Assembly (NCBI GenBank): GCA_934725685.1
Contig: CAKVBX010000001.1
Coordinates: 27,869 to 91,868 of the forward strand
DNA: 64,000 nucleotides
DNA from: an uncultured Bacilli bacterium
Lineage (GTDB): Bacteria > Bacillota_I > Bacilli_A > RFN20 > CAG-288
Direction: 5' to 3'
The notes below the pieces were generated by a model that worked only from the letters and a program-made list of their open reading frames with translations, did not search any database and had not been told where the DNA came from. A program made the position numbers and the translations under genes. Below are positions 17,936 to 25,817 of this stretch, in pieces (the stretch's first letter is position 1; the number at the start of each line of letters is the position of its first letter).

Positions 17936-18849
17936 TCATCGTCGTCATCGAGGATAGCGGCTTGACCAAGCCGCTTTTCCAATGCAGGAATATCCACGGA
18001 GGAACCAATAAATACGGCCTTAGATTCTGACTCTTCAAATTCACGGATGGAATATAAGGAATCGACATAATCAAACTGAAGCATTCCAAACGGCGAGGAT
18101 AAAATGCCTTTTGCCCTCCGAATGTTTCCGTACCTTCCACGGGAAATCTCATCCAGGAGATTCACAAGAAAAACCACATTGGGAATCGTGAGTGAGACAA
18201 AGGAGACGCTCTCCATTTTCACCATCTTCTTTGAAGTAGATGGTTTTTCCTTCTCGTTCCTTCCTTCCAACATCGCAAGAAAGAACGCAACCGGGAGTGA
18301 CTTATAGTCCTCTTTAATTATAGAAGTATTTCCTTTGGCAATTTTCAGAATACGCTGATAAACAAAATCCTTCTCTTTATTCGAAAGAGATTCCATCTTG
18401 GAAAGAAAGACATAGCGGCTCTGTTCAATCTGGTCTAGGAAAATCCCGTTGAAATCCGTGGTTCCGTTGAGAACGGCAAGCCCATCCACAATACAGATAG
18501 GATTGAGAATCTCGATTCGGGAATAGGAAATCCGATTCAGATTATTCCGGATATTAGTAAGGGAACCGACACCAGTCGGTTCCACAATCAGATAATCCGG
18601 ATTGATGGTGTTTGCAATGGTCAGGCAGGTAGACGCGAACTCACCCTTGGTCGAACAGCAGATACAGCCAGAGGTGAGTTCGTAAATCTTCATAGTATCA
18701 TTTTCTTCGCGGAGCACAGCTTCATCGACATTGACGGCACCGAACTCATTCTCAAGGATACAGAAAAGCCTGCCTGTCTTTCTGGAAAACTCTTTGATGA
18801 ACGTGGTTTTGCCGGCACCGAGAAATCCAGAGACAACCAGGATTTTCAT
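17932..18849 (-). CDS. CobW/G3E-family GTPase, probable metal chaperone
   Basis: 305-residue GTPase of the COG0523 group. The P-loop GFLGAGKT is at residues 8-15, the Walker-B-like region includes ENEFGAVNVDE, and the metal-binding CxCC motif (SGCICC) is at 62-65, followed by VEPTGVG. These proteins insert or deliver metals, often zinc, to client enzymes. ATG 18849 lies 2 bases after the stop of the zinc alcohol dehydrogenase gene, with GAGAAG inside that gene's end as ribosome site; a longer in-frame start would run deep into the dehydrogenase gene. The C-terminus is unusually acidic (five Asp). The dehydrogenase is the obvious candidate client, as inference. Confidence 0.88.
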   Translation of the reverse strand: MKILVVSGFLGAGKTTFIKEFSRKTGRLFCILENEFGAVNVDEAVLREENDTMKIYELTSGCICCSTKGEFASTCLTIANTINPDYLIVEPTGVGSLTNIRNNLNRISYSRIEILNPICIVDGLAVLNGTTDFNGIFLDQIEQSRYVFLSKMESLSNKEKDFVYQRILKIAKGNTSIIKEDYKSLPVAFFLAMLEGRNEKEKPSTSKKMVKMESVSFVSLTIPNVVFLVNLLDEISRGRYGNIRRAKGILSSPFGMLQFDYVDSLYSIREFEESESKAVFIGSSVDIPALEKRLGQAAILDDDDD

Positions 18850-18851
18850 GC

Positions 18852-19913
18852 TTACTTCTCGATTCTGACGACAGGCTTGATGAGATCGGCCGGTTTGTCT
18901 CTCATGAGGAACAGCGCTTCTTCGAGATGGTCCCATCCATCAAAGACATGACTGACCAAATGATGGACATCGAGTCTGCCGGAGGAGACAAGAGAACCGA
19001 GTTTTTCCATTCTGAGTCTTCCGCCGGGCATGAGGCCGCCGTTGATTTGCTTATGACCCATACCGACACCCCATTCAATTCTGGGGATATTGACATACTG
19101 ACCGCTGCCAAGGTAATTGACGTTACCGATTTTTCCGCCTGCCTTGAGACACCGGATAGCAGGTTCAAATGTTGTACAGTCGCCACCGGCGATGATGACC
19201 TTATCGACCCCTTTTCCGTCCGTCATCCTGAGGACCTGCTCATCGATGGGGCCATTCTTGTAGGAAATGAAATCCGTGGCACCATATTTCTTGGCGGCTT
19301 CAACGCAGACCGGTCTTGTTCCGACTGCGATGATACGAGAGGCACCTCTTAAAGAAGCGCCGGCAACAGACATGAGACCGACAGGGCCGATACCGATAAC
19401 GAGGACACTATCACCGAACTGAACATCGGCAAGTTCGACACCATGAAAACCAGTAGGAACCATGTCAGAAAGCATACAGGCATCGACAGGGTCGATATTG
19501 GACGGGAGAATGGCAAGGTTGCCGTCTGCATCGTTGACATGGAAATATTCGGAGAAGACACCGTCTTTGAAGTTGGAAAATTTCCAGCCGCAAAGCATAC
19601 CACCGGAATGCATGGAATAGCCGGCCTGAGCCTCGAGGGAATTCCAGTCCGGAGTGATGGCAGGGACGAGAACTCTGTCACCAGGTTTGAAATCCTTGAC
19701 AAGGGAGCCGACCTTGACGACTTCACCACAGGCTTCATGACCGAGAATCATGTTGTGTCTATCGCCGATGGCTCCTTCCCATAACGTATGGACGTCAGAC
19801 GTACAGATAGCGACTGCGAGCGGTTTGACAATGGCATCGAGAGGGCCGATTTCAGGGATATCCTTTTCGATCCATCCGGATTCGCCAATCTTCAGCATTG
19901 CGTAACCTTTCAT
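18852..19913 (-). CDS. adh: NADP-dependent secondary alcohol dehydrogenase (zinc, MDR family)
   Basis: Interconverts secondary alcohols (isopropanol, 2-butanol) and ketones, also acetaldehyde and ethanol. The 353-residue sequence closely follows the Thermoanaerobacter brockii/Clostridium beijerinckii enzymes. Catalytic zinc ligands Cys37, His59 and Asp150 are present, as are GIGPVG in the Rossmann fold and the NADP-selecting Gly198-Thr199-Arg200 with Tyr218 (brockii has Ser199). Like those enzymes it lacks the structural-zinc cysteine cluster. A perfect AGGAGGT precedes ATG. It is first in an operon with a CobW-type GTPase. The role is probably redox disposal during fermentation. Confidence 0.95.
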   Translation of the reverse strand: MKGYAMLKIGESGWIEKDIPEIGPLDAIVKPLAVAICTSDVHTLWEGAIGDRHNMILGHEACGEVVKVGSLVKDFKPGDRVLVPAITPDWNSLEAQAGYSMHSGGMLCGWKFSNFKDGVFSEYFHVNDADGNLAILPSNIDPVDACMLSDMVPTGFHGVELADVQFGDSVLVIGIGPVGLMSVAGASLRGASRIIAVGTRPVCVEAAKKYGATDFISYKNGPIDEQVLRMTDGKGVDKVIIAGGDCTTFEPAIRCLKAGGKIGNVNYLGSGQYVNIPRIEWGVGMGHKQINGGLMPGGRLRMEKLGSLVSSGRLDVHHLVSHVFDGWDHLEEALFLMRDKPADLIKPVVRIEK

Positions 19914-20270
19914 GTGTTACCTCCTATTTAGATGGCAACATACTAACCGATGACATGCAATAATTGCAAGTGAAATGATGAAAGGGCTTTATAAGTTGTA
20001 TTCTCGTGCTCGTGTCGCCTCATTTTCTTCTGATTCGCGCAAATATCAGTCATAAATCTGAAACGATTGTAACACACTATTTTTACTGATTTTTTTGGAA
20101 AATACCTAATAGTATTTATATTTTTGTAATTTGATACATAGAGATATACAGTTAGTAATCTGTGCAACTATTACCATTTCGCATAAAACGAAGCACCGAA
20201 GCAGTAGGTTTTTCTGATAAGCGCTTTCATAGCTGAAATGCTAAATAAGCAACGAAAGACGCTCAATAAA
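19914..20270. other. Long AT-rich intergenic region upstream of adh
   Basis: About 360 bases without a credible gene. It holds the adh ribosome site (19917-19925), a 13-bp inverted repeat at 19956-19968, and a cre-like sequence AAGCGCTTTCA at about 20217-20229. An open minus-strand frame of 74 codons here has poor composition and no start signals. I find no convincing RNA fold. The length suggests a leader or several regulator sites for adh. Confidence 0.5.
19956..19968. promoter_or_regulatory. Inverted repeat upstream of adh
   Basis: TGCAAT-A-ATTGCA is a perfect palindrome 43 bases before the adh start. It is a candidate operator, for example for a redox or alcohol-responsive regulator, but it does not match the usual Rex consensus. 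Confidence 0.4.
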
Positions 20271-20304
20271 CAAAACGCAACAAATACACCTCTGCTGCGT
20301 TTTG
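20271..20304 (-). terminator. Terminator-like hairpin of the NUDIX gene
   Basis: Arms CAAAACGCA (20271-20279) and TGCGTTTTG (20296-20304). On the minus strand the stem ends in a T-rich stretch, 27 bases past the NUDIX stop. The loop is long (16 bases), so the call is moderate. Confidence 0.6.
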
Positions 20305-20330
20305 TCATGGATGAATTTCATTTTCTCATT

Positions 20331-20942
20331 CTACTTTGCAAAATGCTCTAAAAGATAAAGAATCAGAAGGCGGGCAGAATTGGAAAACAAAACCGAAGAA
20401 TCGGATAACATTCTTTTCACATTCGTTGCAGAATATAATCCAGAACTGATATCCTCGAATTCCTCTTTGTCATCCTTTCCTCTTGTACCGAGTTCTGCCA
20501 GTACCACGGCATTGCATTCATCGGAGAGACCTTCCGAAGTCGGAGAAGGCTGTAAAAGAAGTTCACAGGAAATCAAGGAATAGCCGGTCTCTTCCTTTAA
20601 TTCCCGTTCTGCGGTCTTTCTGACATCTTCCTCACCGGGATCGACAAGACCAGCCGGGAAAGAATAGACATCCCGGTTCAAGGCAGGACGGAACTGCTTT
20701 TCCAGAAGAAGATAAAGCATTCCGTCTACGATTTTATAGCAGCCAATCAATACAGCATCCGGTTTATCGAACGCTCCACGGAAGACACGGAGTCCCTCTT
20801 TCTTCTCGTTTCGAGAAGCGACAAAATAGGAATATTCTTTTTCTTTTCCTTCCTCAGAAGTCACCTGATAGTGAACCGTATAGAAGTTGAGAAAACGATG
20901 ATTTGTCTCTTTGTCAACACCGACCAATTTCCAATGCATCAT
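20331..20942 (-). CDS. NUDIX hydrolase, ADP-ribose pyrophosphatase-like
   Basis: 203-residue pyrophosphohydrolase with a complete Nudix box: GLVDPGEEDVRKTAERELKEETG fits GX5EX7REUXEEXG exactly. The N-terminal beta region and the position of the box resemble ADP-ribose pyrophosphatases, though a glutamate-rich C-terminal half leaves the substrate open. AAGGAG lies about 12 bases before ATG, and a TTGAAA/TATACT promoter precedes it. It is transcribed alone. Confidence 0.88.
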   Translation of the reverse strand: MMHWKLVGVDKETNHRFLNFYTVHYQVTSEEGKEKEYSYFVASRNEKKEGLRVFRGAFDKPDAVLIGCYKIVDGMLYLLLEKQFRPALNRDVYSFPAGLVDPGEEDVRKTAERELKEETGYSLISCELLLQPSPTSEGLSDECNAVVLAELGTRGKDDKEEFEDISSGLYSATNVKRMLSDSSVLFSNSARLLILYLLEHFAK

Positions 20943-20968
20943 AGGACAATAATCTCCTTATCCTGAAA

Positions 20969-20996
20969 AGTATAATCCTCCTCCCTCTATTTTCAA
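20969..20996 (-). promoter_or_regulatory. Promoter of the NUDIX gene
   Basis: Minus-strand TTGAAA (20991-20996), 16-base spacer, TATACT (20969-20974). Confidence 0.7.
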
Positions 20997-21098
20997 TACT
21001 CCATCCTTATCTTCCTTTTCGTAATCCTCTCATCATTAATAATATTGTGAGAATAAACCCCTTACATCCTATAAAATAAACAAGAAGGAGCCTTTCTT

Positions 21099-22799
21099 AT
21101 GAAGACAAAACTTTATCAGCTTATACCGCTTTCTCTCCTCCTTGTCCTCCCACCCCTTTCGACCACGGAAAACGAATTCACTCCACCGAAGAGCTATACC
21201 AAACTGAGTGAAGGCGTCTTTGTTTCGAAAGCACCCGGATTTTATCCCGGTGCCATCCAGGTCTCCTTTGCTCTCGATCCCAGCCTTGAACTGTATTACA
21301 GTTTCTCCGCGGATACCAACACTATCGACAGCATGACCAAATACGAAACTGCCATCCGTGTCGACAAAAAAGGTGACCATCAAAAGTCAGATTACCCTTT
21401 GACAACATCTGTCGATGCCATCCTACCGGAAGATAAAGAGGGCAAGTGTGTCTCCGATACTTACATCAACAATATTCAGAAAACAGGAAACTACGTTTTC
21501 TATGACAAACAGCCCGTCCTCTTTATCCAAGTCAGGAATAAAGAGACGAAGGAGACCATATTAAAACGCTCCCTTACCTATCTAATCAAAGACGAAATCA
21601 CGACAAATATCGATATCCCCGTCATCTCCCTGTCGCTGCCTTATGAGGAGGTGTTCGGAAAAACGAACGGCTTCTACAATAAAATCCGCGAGGACATTTC
21701 CAAGAGGGCCAATCTCGAATACTTCGATCCAGCCTATCAAGAAAGTTTCTACCGGAACACACAGATCAAGCTCGGCGGAAACTGGACTCTCGGTTATCCG
21801 CAGAGAACATTGAATCTCAACTTCAATAAGGATGAGAGCGGAAAAAAGAACGAAAAAGTCACCGAACATGTCTTTGAAGAACGGACCAAAAGAGCGGAGA
21901 ACAAACGTTTATCCCAACTGACAAGATTCCGTCTCCACAACGGCGGAAATGCGTTTGAGTCCTCCACAAGAATCAATGATGCTGTCCTTCAGAGAATCAT
22001 GGAAAAGAGCAATGCCGCAACAACCGGATACCGGCCGACCGTCGTCTATCTCAACGGCGAATACTGGGGACTGATGTCGATTCGAGAGCACTACAAAGAT
22101 GTCTATTTCGAGAACAACTACAATGTCGACAAAGACAATGTCATCACGTATGATCTCAAAGGCAGTTTTTCCGTCGACGAAGGGGATGAGACAAGAGGAA
22201 AGGAAAAACTCCAGGAGATGGAAGACTATCTTTCCTCTCACGATTTATCAAATGATTCTGCCTATCAGACTTTCCTCGATCAGTATCTTGACTTAGACTC
22301 ATTCCTCGATGTCGTCCTTGCCCAGGCCTACTCAGGAAACTGGGACTTCATCGGCAATTTCAACAACCTGAAAATGTGGACGGTAGATGTGAGCAATCCT
22401 GGTAGTAAATATGAAGATGGCAAATTCCGTTTTGTCCTTCATGATACTGATTTTGCTTTTACTTCCTATGACAATCCACTCTCCCCATATCACTCCAATT
22501 CCTATAGTAAGTTCCCGCTGATGCAACATCTTCTAAAAAATCAGTCATTCAAAAATTCCATGATTCAAAGAACGGAAGAACTGATGGATACGCTTTTTAG
22601 TCCCTATCACTGTTCTGACGTGCTCAATCAGATGATGGAGGAAATCCGTCCTTACCGGATGATTTCGGATCTTCGCTGGGGACAGAAAGAAAGTGACCTC
22701 TCTTCCTGGAACCTAGAAATCAACAAGACCTTTACCTACTTCGAAAGGAAAGAGAAGACATTCCTCAACGACGTAAGAAACATCATGATGATGTACTAG
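21099..22799 (+). CDS. Secreted CotH-family protein kinase
   Basis: 566 residues with a hydrophobic N-terminal signal (about 5-22). CotH-family blocks follow: RFRLHNGGNAF near residue 277, VVYLNGEYWGLMSIREHY near 317-332 and FVLHDTDFAF near 446-454, where the DTD resembles the metal-binding Asp motif. CotH proteins are secretory kinases, best known from spore coats but also found in non-sporulating bacteria, where they phosphorylate exported proteins. AAGGAG precedes ATG. The next gene, a lipoprotein, begins 9 bases later, so the lipoprotein is a candidate partner or substrate. Confidence 0.85.
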   Translation: MKTKLYQLIPLSLLLVLPPLSTTENEFTPPKSYTKLSEGVFVSKAPGFYPGAIQVSFALDPSLELYYSFSADTNTIDSMTKYETAIRVDKKGDHQKSDYPLTTSVDAILPEDKEGKCVSDTYINNIQKTGNYVFYDKQPVLFIQVRNKETKETILKRSLTYLIKDEITTNIDIPVISLSLPYEEVFGKTNGFYNKIREDISKRANLEYFDPAYQESFYRNTQIKLGGNWTLGYPQRTLNLNFNKDESGKKNEKVTEHVFEERTKRAENKRLSQLTRFRLHNGGNAFESSTRINDAVLQRIMEKSNAATTGYRPTVVYLNGEYWGLMSIREHYKDVYFENNYNVDKDNVITYDLKGSFSVDEGDETRGKEKLQEMEDYLSSHDLSNDSAYQTFLDQYLDLDSFLDVVLAQAYSGNWDFIGNFNNLKMWTVDVSNPGSKYEDGKFRFVLHDTDFAFTSYDNPLSPYHSNSYSKFPLMQHLLKNQSFKNSMIQRTEELMDTLFSPYHCSDVLNQMMEEIRPYRMISDLRWGQKESDLSSWNLEINKTFTYFERKEKTFLNDVRNIMMMY

Positions 22800-22808
22800 G
22801 AGTCAACC

Positions 22809-24431
22809 ATGAAAAAGAATCTAGTCTTATTATCCTTTCTCGTTCTTCTTGCTTCCTGTGGAAAAGAGAGTTCCACTATCACCGACAAAGAAACCGAGGC
22901 ACCGAAAACCGAGACAGCAATGGAAACAAACGAGCCTTCCATATCCGACAGAGAAGATACTTCAGAATCGGATTCACAAAAATCAGAATACTCTCTTTTG
23001 AATATCACCTACATCTTTGAAAACGGAACATTTCTTTCGCGTGAGACAAAAAGAATAAGAATCGGAGAAATGTATCAATTTGAGCCCTCTCTCTCCTTCC
23101 CTTTCATGAAACCTGACATCCAGGAAATCAAAGGGGTCAAGCAGGAGAAAGAAGAAGATATTCTCATCACCTATTCTTATGACGGAACGATGCTGGAGAC
23201 TCCCGTTCCTTCCTCTCAGTACAGCGGCTTCATGATCGACGAAGAAAAGGGAATCTCCTTCTCCTTCCTTACAGGTCAGACAGAGAGCGGTCAGGTCCTT
23301 CTAAAAGGCGATAACTTTTCCATCCAGACAAACGGCATCGAAGCAGGAGGGAGATTCCTATCCTTCGTTGACGGACTATCGGAAGAGAGTTTCGCCTCCT
23401 CATCTTTTGTCAACAGCAAAGAAGAAAGTGCTCTGTTCACCTATTCTTTTTTCTCGGATAAGGCCGTCTTTTACAAGAACAGTCATCGGATGGTCACATT
23501 CTTCAACAACAGAACAAGCCAGGGAAACGATCCTGTCTATTCCACAATCTATCACACCATGATGGAAGAACTGGAAAAATCCGGATTCACCTTAGGGAAG
23601 GAAACAATCCATGGCCTCTCCATGCAATGCGGTGTCACGGAAAAGCAGGTGCAGAAAACCCTCTCCTCTTATCTTGTCACCGAAGTCGAATTCGTCGAGA
23701 AGGAAACCGGAGTCCTTCAAGGAAGAAAATCAAAAATCGGAAAAGAAAGCTATTCCTACGCCTTTGAGTCCTTGAACATTCCCGGATATCAGGTAACCGA
23801 TCAGAGTCTTCTCTCCGGAACCGCAACAGAATCAAAGACAATCCAAATCGAAGACCAGTTCACCGGAACAGAACATAGTCTCAAGACAAACAGCATTGAC
23901 CGCTCCAATTCCTATGGCTGGGCCGACCAATCCAAGTGGCTCAAGTATGCCACGGACCTCACCGGAGACTTCACCATGAAAGTGTCCCTTACCAATTTCG
24001 GAGCAAGCAGCTACACTTCCGAAACCGCCAAAGGCGGGGATATCTGTTGGAGAACACTCCTCCCCATCGTCTATGACAGCGAGACCGGGGATGACTGGGT
24101 GATGCGTTTCGACTGGTATGGTTGGATGAACGACAACAACAAGGACGGGAAAAAGCTCGGGACCGCTGCCAATTATAATGATGGCATCAGCTATGTCTAC
24201 AGCTATGACAATGACCTCTATCCAATCTATCGGAACATGGATGTCGATCTCACCTATACTAGACGCGGAGCGACCTTGACGGTGGACGCTCTCATCAAAC
24301 CGAACAATGCTCCTTATCGGGGACAGCACTATGACTATCACTGCTCCTTATCCGGAATCCAGACAAAAAAACTGTCCTTCGCCTTATCGGCAGAGGACAG
24401 CAAAGGAACAATAAACAGTCTCCGTTACTAA
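22809..24431 (+). CDS. Lipoprotein of unknown function co-transcribed with CotH
   Basis: 540 residues. The lipobox LLASC places the lipidated Cys at 17, followed by a Glu/Thr/Ser-rich spacer to about residue 60. The C-terminal third (about 345-540) looks like a beta-sandwich of the laminin-G/lectin type, with many aromatic residues (DDWVMRFDWYGWMND). I do not recognise a catalytic motif. AGGAG precedes ATG. The gene follows the CotH kinase by 9 bases and overlaps the convergent small membrane protein by 4. Confidence 0.8.
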   Translation: MKKNLVLLSFLVLLASCGKESSTITDKETEAPKTETAMETNEPSISDREDTSESDSQKSEYSLLNITYIFENGTFLSRETKRIRIGEMYQFEPSLSFPFMKPDIQEIKGVKQEKEEDILITYSYDGTMLETPVPSSQYSGFMIDEEKGISFSFLTGQTESGQVLLKGDNFSIQTNGIEAGGRFLSFVDGLSEESFASSSFVNSKEESALFTYSFFSDKAVFYKNSHRMVTFFNNRTSQGNDPVYSTIYHTMMEELEKSGFTLGKETIHGLSMQCGVTEKQVQKTLSSYLVTEVEFVEKETGVLQGRKSKIGKESYSYAFESLNIPGYQVTDQSLLSGTATESKTIQIEDQFTGTEHSLKTNSIDRSNSYGWADQSKWLKYATDLTGDFTMKVSLTNFGASSYTSETAKGGDICWRTLLPIVYDSETGDDWVMRFDWYGWMNDNNKDGKKLGTAANYNDGISYVYSYDNDLYPIYRNMDVDLTYTRRGATLTVDALIKPNNAPYRGQHYDYHCSLSGIQTKKLSFALSAEDSKGTINSLRY

Positions 24432-24733
24432 GCTTCAGAACCGGCTTTCTTTCTCTTGCGAATAAAGATTACAAGAAGAACGATTCCTAAAATGAAGAGC
24501 ACAGCTGCAAGAATTCCGAAAAAGTAAGTAAGGAACTCGTACCGATGGACGAGAGCCTCCTGAGCAAGATAGGCTTCGCTGCCTTTGTCGTAGCCAGCAA
24601 GTCCCATCGCCGCAAAAACAGTGACGATCAAAAATACGAGGCATCCGACTAAACTGCCACCACCGCAGAGTAAAAAGGCGACACCTCCGATGATACCGGC
24701 ATTGCTTTTTCCTTTATTCGTCAGTTTTTTCAT
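24428..24733 (-). CDS. Small two-TM membrane protein
   Basis: 101 residues. A Gly/Val-rich hydrophobic segment at about 14-44 and a second at 69-90 flank an extracellular loop of about 25 residues, and the C-terminus is KRKKAGSEA. The family is unknown to me. There is no ribosome site next to ATG 24733: an AAGGAG lies about 30 bases upstream, separated by a perfect CAGACA/TGTCTG hairpin that could bring it closer when folded. The gene has its own promoter and is convergent with the lipoprotein gene. Confidence 0.68.
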   Translation of the reverse strand: MKKLTNKGKSNAGIIGGVAFLLCGGGSLVGCLVFLIVTVFAAMGLAGYDKGSEAYLAQEALVHRYEFLTYFFGILAAVLFILGIVLLVIFIRKRKKAGSEA

Positions 24734-24771
24734 GATGATTCATCAGACATTTGCTGTCTGCTCCTTGCTTT

Positions 24772-24801
24772 ATTCTAACCTATGGAGAAGTTGTTTGGCA
24801 A
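24772..24801 (-). promoter_or_regulatory. Promoter of the small membrane protein gene
   Basis: Minus-strand TTGCCA (24796-24801), 18-base spacer, TAGAAT (24772-24777). Confidence 0.55.
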
Positions 24802-24865
24802 CTGCAAAAAGCAGTGTGTTTCCAGAAGCCCATGAAAACTGTTCACTTTCCTAATTTTTATATCT

Positions 24866-24901
24866 TCAAAAAAACAGGTCCTCTTTTATGAAAACCTGTT
24901 T
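24866..24901 (-). terminator. Terminator of the pepF-hslO operon
   Basis: Arms AAACAGGT (24872-24879) and ACCTGTTT (24894-24901). On the minus strand the stem runs into a stretch of seven T. Confidence 0.85.
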
Positions 24902-24917
24902 AATCAAAAGACAACTT

Positions 24918-25817
24918 CTATTTGGATTTTTTCTTGTTTTCTATGATTTCCTTTATATCCTGCGGCGTATAGACATAGGACTTTCCACAGAAATCACAGC
25001 CGACATGAATATCCTTCCCCTCCTGAATCATGGAGAGAAGTTCTTCGTCTTTCAAAGTTGCGAGGACTTCCTTCCCGCGTTCGAAGGAGCAGTTGCAATG
25101 CCAGGACACCGGCTTTTTGTCGGTAATCTGAAGATCAAATCCATCGAGAACGATAGCGAGCATTTCCTCGATTGTTTTCCCTTGGCGGAGAATATCCGTG
25201 ACACCGGAGACCTTCCTCAGGTTCTCTTCGAGATGTTCGATGACTTCCTTCTTTGTGAACGGCATAAGCTGCACGATGAATCCGCCGGCAGCACGGACCG
25301 TGTTGTCATGATTCATGAGCACACCAAGTCCGACCGAAGTCGGAACCTGTTCCGACTGGGCGAAATAATAGGTGAGATCATCGGCAATCTCTCCGGAATG
25401 AAGCGGAATCGAAGAGACATAGGGTTCCTTTAGTCCCATATCGCGGATGACGGTGAGAGAGCCGCCTCTTCCGATGGCACCTCCGATATCAAAATGGCCG
25501 TCCGCTTTCGGAGGGAGCATGACCTCCGGATTGGAAACATAGCCGCGCACCGTCCCCAGAAGATTGGAGGTGACAATGACATGTTTCATCGGGCCATCAC
25601 CGAGTAACTGTAAGGTGAGCTTGTCTTCGTCAGACTTAAGCATCTGACCCATCATCAGACCCGCCGACATCAATCGGCCGAGCGCCGCGGTCGCAATCGG
25701 AGAATTGTCGTGGATTTTTCTGGCATATTCCGTAATGCCGGTCGTTTCCACGGCAAAGGCACGGATTTGCTCCTTTGCCGCCATAGCGCGGATCAGATAA
25801 TCGTGTTCCATTGTCAT
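24918..25817 (-). CDS. hslO: Redox-regulated chaperone Hsp33
   Basis: 299-residue holdase chaperone that is switched on by oxidation in the cytosol. The zinc-binding C-terminus shows CNC at Cys241/243 and CDFC at Cys274/277, the redox switch of the family. The N-terminal domain is complete. The start ATGA overlaps the stop of pepF, so translation is coupled; a second in-frame ATG lies two codons further. Pairing with an oligopeptidase gives a small protein-quality unit. Confidence 0.95.
   Translation of the reverse strand: MTMEHDYLIRAMAAKEQIRAFAVETTGITEYARKIHDNSPIATAALGRLMSAGLMMGQMLKSDEDKLTLQLLGDGPMKHVIVTSNLLGTVRGYVSNPEVMLPPKADGHFDIGGAIGRGGSLTVIRDMGLKEPYVSSIPLHSGEIADDLTYYFAQSEQVPTSVGLGVLMNHDNTVRAAGGFIVQLMPFTKKEVIEHLEENLRKVSGVTDILRQGKTIEEMLAIVLDGFDLQITDKKPVSWHCNCSFERGKEVLATLKDEELLSMIQEGKDIHVGCDFCGKSYVYTPQDIKEIIENKKKSK

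Noticed and set aside
21099..22799. Sporulation locus because of the CotH-family protein
   Set aside because: No other spore gene is in the window, and CotH kinases also occur in non-sporulating species.
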